The notes: a model not told the origin generated them from the sequence alone. A DNA stretch of 22,680 bases from Spirosoma fluviale (GCA_945906915.1 CAMDSI010000010.1:1-22680); one strand, 5' to 3'. Counted from the stretch's first letter, positions 1 through 8,398 are shown. Numbers and translations are program-made.

Positions 1-168
1 CAAGAGATTTTGCAAGCGGTTTTCCGTACGGATGTGCGTGCCTTAGTAGCTCAAGCGCGTCTAGAATTAGGAGGCGCTTTGGATCCGATTGCTTTGTTCC
101 GTGAGGAGAAAATGCGCGATCAATTAATTAAATCACGTGGAGCTAAAACCGTAGCGACTGGATTATGA
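1..168 (+). CDS. rhaI: L-rhamnose isomerase, C-terminal fragment (probable)
   Basis: This is the last 55 codons of a gene that begins upstream of the window, open from base 1 to a TGA at 166-168. The tail reads as a helical end with DVRALVAQAR, a GGALDPIA segment and the terminal RDQLIKSRGAKTVATGL. From memory this resembles the end of the Pseudomonas/Bacteroidota-type L-rhamnose isomerase (RhaI), which converts L-rhamnose to L-rhamnulose. It lies 3 bp before an FGGY kinase, the next enzyme expected in rhamnose catabolism, which supports the call. A related sugar isomerase cannot be excluded because the catalytic part is outside the window. Confidence 0.65.
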   Translation, partial: QEILQAVFRTDVRALVAQARLELGGALDPIALFREEKMRDQLIKSRGAKTVATGL

Positions 169-171
169 TCT

Positions 172-1455
172 ATGAGTATTAAAACACCTGTCATTGCTGT
201 ATTTGACATAGGGAAGACAAATAAAAAGGTTTTTCTCTGGTCGACTGCGTTTGAGGTGGTGTTCGAAAAGCAACAGCATTTCACCGAGATCGTGGATGAG
301 GATGGTTTTGCGTGCGAGGATCTTTCTGCTTTGCAGCAATGGATTGTGTCCACTTTTACGGAGATCTGCCAAATGCCCGAATTCGAACTAATCGGCTTGA
401 ATTTCTCGGCTTATGGTGCCTCTTTTGTCTATGTCGATCGCATGGGAGAGCCTGTGGCTCCTTTATATAATTATTTAAAGCCTGTTTTAACGCCTTTTCC
501 TTATGCAGATTATGGGGGAGAAGGGGAATTTGCTCGCAAGACTGCATCACCTATTTTAGGTAATCTAAATTCGGGATTGCAAGTTTATGCTGCTTCATTC
601 CAGGCTTTCTGGCCGGAGGTTTTTAAAGCTTTACATTTTCCTAATTACCTAGCGTCCTTATTTACGGGAAAACTTTTTTCTGAAATAACATCCATTGGAT
701 GCCATACGGCACTTTGGGATTTTGATTTAGGTCAATACCATCCTTGGGTGTCTGCGATGGAAGATCGCTTAGCTCCCATTTCAAGGGAAACATGTATTGA
801 AATAGATGGAATACATTATGGCTTAGGGCTACATGATTCTTCGGCGGCTTTAGTACCTTATTTGCGCAGCATGTCAGCCGGTTTTGTGCTTTTGTCAACT
901 GGTACCTGGTGCATTGCGATGCATCCGTTTAATGAATTTCCATTAACAGCTCACGAATTAGCGAACGATGTCTTGTGTTATCTGCAGCCAAACGGCAAAG
1001 CAGTGAAGTCCTCTCGATTATTCGGTGGACACTTTCATGATGAGCAAGTGGCGCGAATGGAGGGTCATTTTGGAGGTTCTTTCCAGGATTTGCGGTTTTC
1101 GGAGCGCGTTTTTTCTTTATCTAGTTCTTTTTCGACCGTTTTTGAATCTGGTTTCGCAGCGCGCGATCTGAATGATTTTTCTGATTTAGCTTCGGCCTAT
1201 GATCAATTCATGGTAGATTTGGTAGGTCAACAAATCTTTAGCTTAAACCTGCTTTTTAAAGACGCCCCTGTCAAACAATTACTTGTGGATGGCGGTTTTA
1301 GTAAAAATGAATGGTATATGCGTTTATTAGCGCATGCTTTTCCAGAGATGGAGATTTATGCCGCTGAGGTGGCGCAAGCCAGTGCTTTAGGTGCTGCCTT
1401 ACTGGTTTATCAGGGAGATGTGCCAAACAATTTAATTCAATTGAAAAGATATTAA
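172..1455 (+). CDS. rhaB: FGGY-family carbohydrate kinase, probable L-rhamnulokinase
   Basis: The 427-residue protein is a cytoplasmic sugar kinase of the FGGY family, which uses ATP to phosphorylate keto-sugars. The N-terminal phosphate motif AVFDIGKTNKKV lies at residues 9-20. A central LLSTGTWC motif and a C-terminal adenosine motif VDGGFSKNEWY, followed by ASALGAALL, are also present. It is slightly shorter than typical rhamnulokinase (about 480-490 residues). The start is 3 bp after the stop of the probable rhamnose isomerase, and lutA begins 1 bp after its stop, so it sits inside one operon. The isomerase and lactate-oxidation neighbours point to L-rhamnulose as substrate. L-fuculose is the main alternative, since both pathways yield lactaldehyde. 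Family assignment is firm; the substrate is inferred from context. Confidence 0.8.
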   Translation: MSIKTPVIAVFDIGKTNKKVFLWSTAFEVVFEKQQHFTEIVDEDGFACEDLSALQQWIVSTFTEICQMPEFELIGLNFSAYGASFVYVDRMGEPVAPLYNYLKPVLTPFPYADYGGEGEFARKTASPILGNLNSGLQVYAASFQAFWPEVFKALHFPNYLASLFTGKLFSEITSIGCHTALWDFDLGQYHPWVSAMEDRLAPISRETCIEIDGIHYGLGLHDSSAALVPYLRSMSAGFVLLSTGTWCIAMHPFNEFPLTAHELANDVLCYLQPNGKAVKSSRLFGGHFHDEQVARMEGHFGGSFQDLRFSERVFSLSSSFSTVFESGFAARDLNDFSDLASAYDQFMVDLVGQQIFSLNLLFKDAPVKQLLVDGGFSKNEWYMRLLAHAFPEMEIYAAEVAQASALGAALLVYQGDVPNNLIQLKRY

Positions 1456-1456
1456 C

Positions 1457-2170
1457 ATGCGCGTAGCCTTGTTTGTCCCTTGCTATATTGATCAATTCTA
1501 TCCACAGGTAGCAGTGGCGAGTTTGGAATTATTAGAGAAGCTTGGGTGTGAAGTGGTGGTTCCTACAGATCAAACCTGTTGCGGTCAACCGATGGCTAAT
1601 TCCGGATTTGCGTCTTCGACGGAGGGTTGTGACGCTAATTTTAGCCAAAATTTCGAAGGATTTGATTATATCGTGGGACCATCAGGATCTTGCGTTTTAC
1701 ATGTAAAGGAGCATCATCCCTCGAAGAAAATAAGGAATTCAGTCTATGAAATTTGTGAGTTTTTGATGGATGTATTGAAAGTATCTTCGCTGAATGCCCA
1801 TTTCCCTCATCGCGTGGGATTGCACCAAAGTTGCCACGGTCAGCGCGGTCTGCATTTAAGTTCGATGTCAGAACGCAACGAAAAACACTTTTCTAAAATC
1901 GAGGATTTACTTGCTTTAGTGGGCGGGATTGAGGTAGTTTTGCCTGTACGTGTGGATGAGTGCTGTGGTTTTGGCGGCACCTTTTGCGTGACAGAAGAAG
2001 CTGTTTCGGTGAAGATGGGACAAGACAGAATCAAGGAACATCACGCAAATGCGGTCTCTTATATAGTGGGGGTGGATACCTCCTGCTTGATGCACATGGA
2101 AGGAATTTTGAGACGTCAAGGGTCGAAAGTACAAGTGAAACATATTGTCGAAATTTTGAATCATGCTTAG
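1457..2170 (+). CDS. lutA: L-lactate oxidation complex protein LutA
   Basis: This 237-residue protein is the cysteine-rich-domain subunit of the LutABC (LldEFG) complex, which oxidises L-lactate to pyruvate. Two CCG domains are visible: C9 with CCGQP at 41-45 and C79, then C126 with CCGFGG at 169-174 and C210. This matches the tandem cysteine-rich layout of LutA/YkgE, whose cysteines bind an iron-sulfur centre. The length is normal for the family. Its ATG is 1 bp after the kinase stop, and its last 8 bp overlap the start of lutB, so translation is probably coupled. Placement behind rhamnose-type genes suggests that it handles lactate derived from lactaldehyde. Confidence 0.93.
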   Translation: MRVALFVPCYIDQFYPQVAVASLELLEKLGCEVVVPTDQTCCGQPMANSGFASSTEGCDANFSQNFEGFDYIVGPSGSCVLHVKEHHPSKKIRNSVYEICEFLMDVLKVSSLNAHFPHRVGLHQSCHGQRGLHLSSMSERNEKHFSKIEDLLALVGGIEVVLPVRVDECCGFGGTFCVTEEAVSVKMGQDRIKEHHANAVSYIVGVDTSCLMHMEGILRRQGSKVQVKHIVEILNHA

Positions 2171-3506
2171 TCACGCGGAAGCTTCGGAGAATTTTATTGC
2201 GGATGCAGACCGGACGGATTGGCATGATGAAACTTTATGGTTTGTACGAGAGAAACGAGATAAAGTCTCGAAGGTTTTGCCAGAATGGGAAGCTCTAAGG
2301 GAACATGCCTCGCAGATTAAAGATCATACCTTAGCGAATTTAGGAGAGTATTTACAGGCTTTTGAGGCCAAAGCTCAAGCAAACGGAATCACCGTTCACT
2401 GGGCCGCTGATGCAGCAGAGCATAATGCAATTGTACACGACATTATCGCCGCGCAAGGCTCGAAAATTCTTGTCAAAAGCAAATCAATGTTAACAGAAGA
2501 ATGCCATCTAAATGATTATTTGGCATCGAAAGGAATAGAAGTCGTAGATACCGATTTAGGAGAACGCATTGTACAGTTTCGAAATGAAGCACCTAGCCAC
2601 ATTGTATTGCCCGCGATTCACCTAAAGAAGGAGGATGTGGGGGAGACCTTTCATCAATTCTTGGGAACACCTAAAGGAAATAAAGATCCACAGTTTTTAA
2701 CGGAGGCAGCACGCCAACATTTAAGAGGTCATTTTCTGGCTTCCGAAGTAGCTATAACGGGAGTTAATTTTGCCGTCGCAGAAACAGGGGAGTTTGTGGT
2801 CTGTACGAATGAGGGTAATGCGGATATGGGGGCACATTTAGCCAAAGTCCATATCGCCTGCATGGGAATCGAAAAAATTATCCCGAAAAGGGCAGATTTA
2901 GCTTCTTTTCTACGTTTGCTGGCGCGCAGTGCGACCGGTCAATTAATTACTACTTATACGTCGCATTTTCATAAACCGCGCGAAGGACAAGAAATACATA
3001 TTATGCTAATAGACAATGGTCGGACGCGCCAGTTAGCCGACCCGAAATACAAGAATTCCCTGAAATGTATCCGCTGCGCGGCGTGTTTTAATACCTGTCC
3101 GGTTTACAGAAGGAGTGGGGGTCATAGCTATCACCAACCCGTTGCCGGACCCATTGGATCTATTTTAGCACCCAATATCGATAAGAAAGCGAACGTAGAT
3201 TTGCCTTTTGCAAGTACGCTTTGCGGGTCCTGTTCGAATGTTTGTCCAGTGAAGATTAATATTCATGAGCAATTATGGTTTTGGCGCCAAGATTTGATGG
3301 AGGCAGGATTAGCTCCTGTGGGAAAAACGATTGGTATGAAATTGATGGCATTCACGTTAGCAAATCCGGTGATTTATCGAATAGGTGGATCGCTCCTGCG
3401 TAGATTTGCGGGTTTGTTAAATACGCGTTTGAATCCTTGGTATAAGCAAAGAGAAATGCCCGTGGCACCCCAAGAGAGTTTTCAAGAATGGTACAAGAAA
3501 CGATGA
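2163..3506 (+). CDS. lutB: L-lactate oxidation iron-sulfur protein LutB
   Basis: The 447-residue protein is the iron-sulfur electron-transfer subunit of LutABC. Residues of roughly 60-290 form the LUD-type domain shared with LutC; it includes VAETGEFVVCTNEGNAD. A ferredoxin-like part follows, with C302-C305-C308-C312 (CIRCAACFNTCP) and C354-C357-C361 (CGSCSNVCP), the pattern for two 4Fe-4S clusters. The C-terminal tail has the helical segment usual in LutB. Length is close to that of known homologues (about 460-475). The ATG lies inside the end of lutA (8-bp overlap), and the stop TGA overlaps a lutC ATG in an ATGA arrangement, which is strong evidence for one co-translated operon. Confidence 0.95.
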   Translation: MLSHAEASENFIADADRTDWHDETLWFVREKRDKVSKVLPEWEALREHASQIKDHTLANLGEYLQAFEAKAQANGITVHWAADAAEHNAIVHDIIAAQGSKILVKSKSMLTEECHLNDYLASKGIEVVDTDLGERIVQFRNEAPSHIVLPAIHLKKEDVGETFHQFLGTPKGNKDPQFLTEAARQHLRGHFLASEVAITGVNFAVAETGEFVVCTNEGNADMGAHLAKVHIACMGIEKIIPKRADLASFLRLLARSATGQLITTYTSHFHKPREGQEIHIMLIDNGRTRQLADPKYKNSLKCIRCAACFNTCPVYRRSGGHSYHQPVAGPIGSILAPNIDKKANVDLPFASTLCGSCSNVCPVKINIHEQLWFWRQDLMEAGLAPVGKTIGMKLMAFTLANPVIYRIGGSLLRRFAGLLNTRLNPWYKQREMPVAPQESFQEWYKKR

Positions 3507-4000
3507 GCGCAAGGGAACAAATTTTAGGAAAAATCGAACCTCTCGCTGAGTCGAAACATCCGGGTGCTTTTCAAGGCGCTTCGGAAGAGTTTGATTTTCG
3601 AGCTTCTCTAGCAGTGGTCGGTGCGCGCGTTATGACAATGGCGGAATTAGAAACCGAATTTCCTGGTAGACGTCGCTATGACAAAACCTTGGACGGCTTG
3701 AGTCTGGCGGAAATTGAGGTATTGGAAATTGATGGGGAATTTGGCGTGGCGGAAAATGGAGCCATTTGGTTATTAGAGGAAGCTTTACCACACCGGGTAG
3801 CACCTTTCATTTGTCAACATTTAGTGATAAACGTAAAAAAAATAGTTCCTCACATGCATGCTGCTTATGAGGAGCTGGGAAAAGTTAATTCAGGTTTTGG
3901 CTTATTTTTATCGGGTCCTTCTAAGACTGCCGATATTGAACAATCGCTCGTGATTGGTGCGCACGGCGCACGGAGTTTGACCGTGGTAATCCACGCTTAA
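3503..4000 (+). CDS. lutC: LutC, LUD-domain subunit of L-lactate oxidation complex
   Basis: This is the third Lut subunit, a LUD (DUF162) domain protein. I place the start at 3503, where the ATG overlaps the lutB stop as ATGA and gives 165 residues; an in-frame ATG at 3488 would add five residues and overlap lutB by 19 bp. The conserved core is LEIDGEFGVAENGAIWLLEE, followed by a histidine-containing strand, GLFLSGPSKTADIEQSLVIGAHG and the typical LTVVIHA ending. It is shorter at the N-terminus than the roughly 240-residue Bacillus LutC. The core looks intact, so this is probably a lineage-specific short form. Its stop codon lies within the putative promoter of the next gene. Confidence 0.9.
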   Translation: MSAREQILGKIEPLAESKHPGAFQGASEEFDFRASLAVVGARVMTMAELETEFPGRRRYDKTLDGLSLAEIEVLEIDGEFGVAENGAIWLLEEALPHRVAPFICQHLVINVKKIVPHMHAAYEELGKVNSGFGLFLSGPSKTADIEQSLVIGAHGARSLTVVIHA

Positions 4001-4005
4001 TTTTG
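3977..4005 (+). promoter_or_regulatory. Putative Bacteroidota-type promoter for the glucosaminidase gene
   Basis: A TTG at 3977-3979 is followed after 18 bp by TAATTTTG at 3998-4005, matching the Bacteroidota primary sigma pattern TTG-N17-20-TAnnTTTG. The -7 box overlaps the lutC TAA stop. A second TAATTTTG occurs at 4006-4013, in tandem, but its spacing to the TTG is too long (26 bp). Transcription from the first box would begin close to 4011-4013, leaving a leader of only a few nucleotides before the ATG at 4020. This was found by eye. Confidence 0.5.
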
Positions 4006-4019
4006 TAATTTTGCTTCTT

Positions 4020-4463
4020 ATGAAGCACCTAATCCTCTTTTTATTTTTATTAATTCTGTGGCCAGCAGCTGCTTTTCAGGGAACTCAAGAAAAGATTCAA
4101 CACTATAAACCTTACATTGATTCCTTGTCAATGGTCTATGGTATACCCTCTAAATTAATAATTGGGGTAGGGATTTGTGAGTCAGGTTTTGGCCAATCAA
4201 AACAATCCATCAAACAAAATAATTATTTCGGTTTGCGCGGTAAATATTCCCGAAAAAATAAATCAAGTTATAAGTACTACGCGCGTCCCGAGGAAAGTAT
4301 GGTAGATTTTTGTGAGGTACAGGCTCGCAAGAAATACTATGAGAAATTAAAAGGGGATGCAGATGTGATGAAATGGACGCGAGCGATGGCTAAGGCACAT
4401 TATGCGGCTAATGCAAAACGTTGGATTCGATTAATGAAAAATTCTTTTGCCCTGATTAAGTAG
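4020..4463 (+). CDS. Secreted glucosaminidase-domain protein (peptidoglycan hydrolase)
   Basis: I start this gene at the ATG at 4020 because the next residues form a clean signal peptide (MKHLILFLFLLILWPAAAFQ), giving 147 residues. The mature part is a single compact glucosaminidase domain (PF01832, FlgJ/LytG-like). It has the GICESGFGQS motif with probable catalytic E54, then QNNYFGLRGKY and a conserved tyrosine-rich YKYYARPEESM stretch. Such enzymes cleave the beta-1,4 bond after N-acetylglucosamine in peptidoglycan. There is no SH3, LysM or other wall-binding domain, so it is a minimal form. It follows lutC by 19 bp but appears to have its own promoter and shares no obvious function with the lut genes. 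Confidence 0.85.
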   Translation: MKHLILFLFLLILWPAAAFQGTQEKIQHYKPYIDSLSMVYGIPSKLIIGVGICESGFGQSKQSIKQNNYFGLRGKYSRKNKSSYKYYARPEESMVDFCEVQARKKYYEKLKGDADVMKWTRAMAKAHYAANAKRWIRLMKNSFALIK

Positions 4464-4485
4464 AATAAACCTCACAGAATCAGCG

Positions 4486-4497
4486 TAGGAATTCCTA
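4486..4497. promoter_or_regulatory. 12-bp perfect palindrome upstream of the oxidoreductase operon
   Basis: TAGGAATTCCTA is perfectly self-complementary and lies 36 bp before the ATG of the Gfo/Idh/MocA gene. A half-site copy AATTCCTA recurs at 4501-4508. A weak -7-like box TATATTTA (4507-4514, one mismatch to TAnnTTTG) follows. No convincing TTG element sits at the right distance. The site could be an operator for the operon that starts at 4534, but a chance AT-rich palindrome is possible. Confidence 0.3.
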
Positions 4498-4533
4498 AAT
4501 AATTCCTATATTTAGAGCAAAACCTGTTTAATC

Positions 4534-5790
4534 ATGTCAGTTTCAAGAAGAAAATTTTTAGGACAATCTGTTCTAGGTTTGGCTGCGTTTAGCATTGTGC
4601 CACGCCATGTATTAGGAAAGGGCTTTTTAGCTCCATCTGATCAATTAACAAAAGCAATTATCGGTACCGGAGGAATGGGTCGAGGACATATTCCTTACGC
4701 TGGTACTCGTGTCGTTGCGATGTGTGATGTCGATAGGAAAAATCTGCAACTTGGTTTAGATAAAGTAGAAAAGGGTGTTAAATCTTTCCACGATTACCGG
4801 GAGATGATTCAATTACCCGAAGTGGATATTGTGCACGTCGCTACTCCGCCACATTGGCATGGAATAATGGCTGCAGATGCCGCTAGAGCAGGAAAAGATA
4901 TTTGGTGTGAAAAGCCAATGACCCGAACCATCGGGGAGGGAAAACGCTTAAAAGAGGCGGTGCAGCAGCACGGACGTATTTTTAGACTAAATACTTGGTT
5001 CCGTTTTGAAGGCAATTTTTATGGAATGAATACCACGGTTAAGCCGATGAAAAAGGTGGTGGATTCGGGCTTATTAGGCTGGCCATTAAAGTTTACGGTA
5101 AGTAAGCATACTGGTTTTGATTGGAAGTTTTATTGGGTAGGGAAGACGGATTTGACTCCGCAGCCGGTGCCTTTGGAATTAGATTATGAAAGCTGGTTAG
5201 GACCTGCTCCGTATAAACCTTATAATGTGCATCGTACGCATCAAACATTCCGGGGCTATTGGGATTATGATGGTGGTGCTTTGGGCGATATGGGACAACA
5301 CTATATGGACCCGATTCAATACATGTTAGGTAAGGATAATGAGTCCCCAGTGTTCATCGAGGTGGATGCTCCAGTGCAAGACAAAGATGCAGTGGGTATT
5401 TTTAATCGCATTACGTATACTTATGCTGATGGATGCCAAATCGTTTTAGACGGCGAGGCGAAAGACGAGAAAGTGGCCTATATAGAGGGTCCTAAAGGAA
5501 AACTTTACCGCAATATGCAATCAGATATTCCTGATTTAATGAAAAAATTAGCGGAGTTTCCGGATCCGGTTATGCAACAAACTGATTTTGTCGATTCAGT
5601 GAAGAATCGCAAGAAATTTGCCTTGAATGAGGAGAATGGATACCGTTCTTGTACCCTAATCAACTTGGGTTTAATCGCGATGCGCGTACATAGAAATTTG
5701 AAATTTGATCCAATAAATCAAGTGATCGTAGGGGATGATGAGGCAAATCGCCTACTGGATCAACCGATGCGTGCACCTTATATTTTGTAA
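4534..5790 (+). CDS. Tat-exported Gfo/Idh/MocA family oxidoreductase
   Basis: The 418-residue protein is an NAD(P)-dependent sugar oxidoreductase of the Gfo/Idh/MocA family. The N-terminus (SRRKFLGQSVLGLAAFS) is a twin-arginine signal, so the folded enzyme with its cofactor is probably exported to the periplasm. The Rossmann motif GTGGMG is at 44-49, VATPPHWHG near 102-110 and the family signature EKP at 126-128. The C-terminal half is the usual alpha/beta substrate domain, containing GALGDMGQHYMDPIQYML. Members of this type often sit beside DUF1080 proteins and oxidise a hydroxyl of a glycoside, commonly C3. A DUF1080 protein indeed begins 4 bp after the stop. The substrate is not visible from sequence. 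This is the first gene of a tight five-gene operon. Confidence 0.9.
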   Translation: MSVSRRKFLGQSVLGLAAFSIVPRHVLGKGFLAPSDQLTKAIIGTGGMGRGHIPYAGTRVVAMCDVDRKNLQLGLDKVEKGVKSFHDYREMIQLPEVDIVHVATPPHWHGIMAADAARAGKDIWCEKPMTRTIGEGKRLKEAVQQHGRIFRLNTWFRFEGNFYGMNTTVKPMKKVVDSGLLGWPLKFTVSKHTGFDWKFYWVGKTDLTPQPVPLELDYESWLGPAPYKPYNVHRTHQTFRGYWDYDGGALGDMGQHYMDPIQYMLGKDNESPVFIEVDAPVQDKDAVGIFNRITYTYADGCQIVLDGEAKDEKVAYIEGPKGKLYRNMQSDIPDLMKKLAEFPDPVMQQTDFVDSVKNRKKFALNEENGYRSCTLINLGLIAMRVHRNLKFDPINQVIVGDDEANRLLDQPMRAPYIL

Positions 5791-5794
5791 AATC

Positions 5795-8398
5795 ATGAGA
5801 TATATAATCCTATTTTTATTAATCAGTTCTACCGTATTCGCGCAAGATCCGAGCCGAGTAGAACAAAATCGTTTGCGTGCATTAGGACAAAAAGGTGATT
5901 TCAATAGCCTTAAATCTGCTGCTTATGCACTAAAAGGGGTCTATGACCCTACACAAGTGACGGAATCTTATATACTGGCTATTGCTAAAAATCGGGCAGA
6001 ATTGATAGCCTACCTTGCTGTAGGTTTGACAGAAAATGCTGAAATGAATACCTTGAGTCATTTAGATGCAGCTATTTGGTTACAGCGGTATACGGCAGCA
6101 AGACCACAGGTTTCGGCCTTTATTCTGCGAAATTATTTGAGTGCACCGCGTGATTTAATCGCTTTGAAAGCCGCAGCAAAAACGTGGGATGCGAGTCACG
6201 CACGCGCTTTTGTAAAAGCGGTGGGAACTTATAAAGCATCTTGGGCAATTTCTGCCATCCCAGCTGGTTTTTCATCAGAAAAAGCCTTGGCTATATTGCA
6301 GTCAGAGGGTCTAAATGGTCTAGCTGTTGTTTGGAATATGTTAGCCTCTGAAAAAGAGTCTAACCTAGAGATGGCTGATTTTTGTACTTCATTAAAAGCG
6401 AATGATTTCTTCAGAAAAGTAGTAGTCACTTATGATAATCTTTCCTTAGCTCAAAAGACGGTATTATTGGTGTATGGTTCCATAAGGCAATGGGCAGAAG
6501 TGAAGCCTTTAGTTTGGCGTTCGGTTCAATCAAATTTACCAACCCGTGCTGCCGCCTTTTATGCCTTGCCTTACTGGGTGAGTGTAGCTGATTTTGATAT
6601 TATCGCGGGCAAATTATCGCAAGCATCTTTAGCCTCTGAGATTAAATCATTGCAGCAAGCGATGACTTCGATTACCAAGCAAGATGGAACATTAAACAGT
6701 AAAATTACCGCTTTCGCTTTGCAGGCTTCTCAAAAATCGAATTGGATTCCTTTCGTTCAAGAAGTAGAAAACATGGCTTGGTTGTATGCTGAAGTTAAAA
6801 AGACAAAAAACGAAGACGCTATTCGCGCCTACGCTCGCATTAATGCGAAACTGTTCAAGAATGTAGATCAGCAAGTGTTGAATTACCGGAATGCCTTAGA
6901 TTTAACGACGAATTTAGAAACTCGGGAGCAGATCTTTAAAGGATTGGCGAAATGCAATTCGTTGTCAGCTATGCGGACGCTTTATCTTGGATTGCAAGAT
7001 CCGAATGTGCGTCAGGTCGCTGCTGATGGGCTGGCGTCGTTGTTTGTATCGAACCCCGACTACCAGGGTCAAATGACGAAGGATTGGGTTCAAGAATCAT
7101 TTAATCAAATTTCAAACTCAGAATTAAAGGAAAAGACGTCTGAGGTTTTACTCAAGTTTACCTCAAGAATTGCCACTAGTGAGCGAGGTTTTTACACTAT
7201 GTACAATGGATCTGATCTCCGTGGGTGGAAGGGCCTTGTAGCTAATCCAGTGAAGCGTAGATTATTATCAGCAGATACGTTGGCCTTATTACAGGTAAAA
7301 GCAGATAAAATAATGAATGCAGGATGGGAGGCAAAAGGAGAAGAACTGCATTTTACAGGTCATGGGGATAACTTGTGTTCGGTGAAGGATTACCAAGATT
7401 TTGAAATGTATGTGGACTGGAAAATCGAGAAAGCTGGCGATGCTGGTATCTATTTGAGGGGATCACCTCAGGTTCAGATTTGGGATATATCCCTGACAAA
7501 AGTAGGTGCTCAAGTGGGATCTGGGGGATTGTATAATAACCAAATCAACCCAAAGAACCCGTTGAAAGTAGCCGATAACCCAATAGATGAATGGAATACC
7601 TTCCGTATTATTATGAAAGGGGAGCGAGTAACGGTTTACTTAAATGGCGAATTAGTGGTTGATAATGTGCTTTTAGAGAATTTTTGGGATCGCAAAATTC
7701 CTATTTTCGTGAAAGATGCGATCGAATTACAGGCGCATGGCAATCACATCGTTTATCGCAATATTTATGTCAAGGAATTAAAGCCTGACCCTATTTATGT
7801 GGCACCTGAAGCTGATTTTACGGCCTTATTCGATGGCTCATCTATGTTCAATTGGACGGGGAATACCACAGATTATTTTCCATTGAACGGTGAATTAGTT
7901 ATTGATCCTAAACGAGGCGGTAAAGGTAATTTGTATACCAAAAAAGAATACGGAGATTTCCATCTGAAATTTGATTTTCAATTAACTCCAGGCGCAAACA
8001 ATGGTCTGGGTATTCGGGCTCCTTTAGAGGGGGATGCGGCTTATGTGGGGATGGAATTGCAGATTATGGATAATGGCGCACCTATTTATGCAAAATTACA
8101 GCCTTACCAATACCATGGTTCAGTTTATGGAATCATCCCGGCTAAACTAGGTTTCTTAAAACCGCTAGGGGAGTGGAATGAACAAGAGGTAATTGCCCAA
8201 GGGAATAAAATTAAAGTGATTTTGAATGGCGAGGTTATCGTTGATGGCGATATTGCCCTAGCAACGAAAGAGGTGACGGCGGATCACAGAGAACATCCTG
8301 GACTTTTTAACAAAACAGGTCATATCGGGTTTTTAGGACACGGTTCACCTTTGAAATTTAGAAATTTACGCATTAAAGAATTGATAAAGAAAAAATAA
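5795..8398 (+). CDS. Exported protein with helical repeats and two DUF1080 (3-keto-glycoside hydrolase-type) domains
   Basis: The start is placed at the ATG at 5795, 4 bp after the upstream stop, because it begins a good signal peptide (MRYIILFLLISSTVFAQ); an upstream in-frame ATG at 5735 would read into the previous gene. The protein has 867 residues. Residues of about 20-460 are helical and alanine/leucine rich, resembling HEAT-type repeats (inferred from residue pattern). Two DUF1080 (PF06439) domains follow: about 464-660, opening with FYTMYNGSDLRGW, and about 674-865, opening with FTALFDGSSMFNW. Each contains a near-identical strand pair of the type VYLNGELVVD / VILNGEVIVDGD. DUF1080 proteins have a concanavalin-like fold, and characterised members cleave 3-keto-glycosides. 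Pairing with the preceding oxidoreductase fits an oxidise-then-cleave route. Which of the two domains is catalytic cannot be told from the sequence. Confidence 0.85.
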   Translation: MRYIILFLLISSTVFAQDPSRVEQNRLRALGQKGDFNSLKSAAYALKGVYDPTQVTESYILAIAKNRAELIAYLAVGLTENAEMNTLSHLDAAIWLQRYTAARPQVSAFILRNYLSAPRDLIALKAAAKTWDASHARAFVKAVGTYKASWAISAIPAGFSSEKALAILQSEGLNGLAVVWNMLASEKESNLEMADFCTSLKANDFFRKVVVTYDNLSLAQKTVLLVYGSIRQWAEVKPLVWRSVQSNLPTRAAAFYALPYWVSVADFDIIAGKLSQASLASEIKSLQQAMTSITKQDGTLNSKITAFALQASQKSNWIPFVQEVENMAWLYAEVKKTKNEDAIRAYARINAKLFKNVDQQVLNYRNALDLTTNLETREQIFKGLAKCNSLSAMRTLYLGLQDPNVRQVAADGLASLFVSNPDYQGQMTKDWVQESFNQISNSELKEKTSEVLLKFTSRIATSERGFYTMYNGSDLRGWKGLVANPVKRRLLSADTLALLQVKADKIMNAGWEAKGEELHFTGHGDNLCSVKDYQDFEMYVDWKIEKAGDAGIYLRGSPQVQIWDISLTKVGAQVGSGGLYNNQINPKNPLKVADNPIDEWNTFRIIMKGERVTVYLNGELVVDNVLLENFWDRKIPIFVKDAIELQAHGNHIVYRNIYVKELKPDPIYVAPEADFTALFDGSSMFNWTGNTTDYFPLNGELVIDPKRGGKGNLYTKKEYGDFHLKFDFQLTPGANNGLGIRAPLEGDAAYVGMELQIMDNGAPIYAKLQPYQYHGSVYGIIPAKLGFLKPLGEWNEQEVIAQGNKIKVILNGEVIVDGDIALATKEVTADHREHPGLFNKTGHIGFLGHGSPLKFRNLRIKELIKKK

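Noticed and set aside
1960..2298. A 112-codon plus-strand frame across the lutA/lutB junction
   Set aside because: It lies in another frame within two well-supported overlapping genes and shows no domain-like sequence.
5735..5794. Upstream ATG extending the DUF1080 protein by 20 residues
   Set aside because: It overlaps the end of the oxidoreductase gene and puts non-signal residues before a clear signal peptide that begins at 5795.
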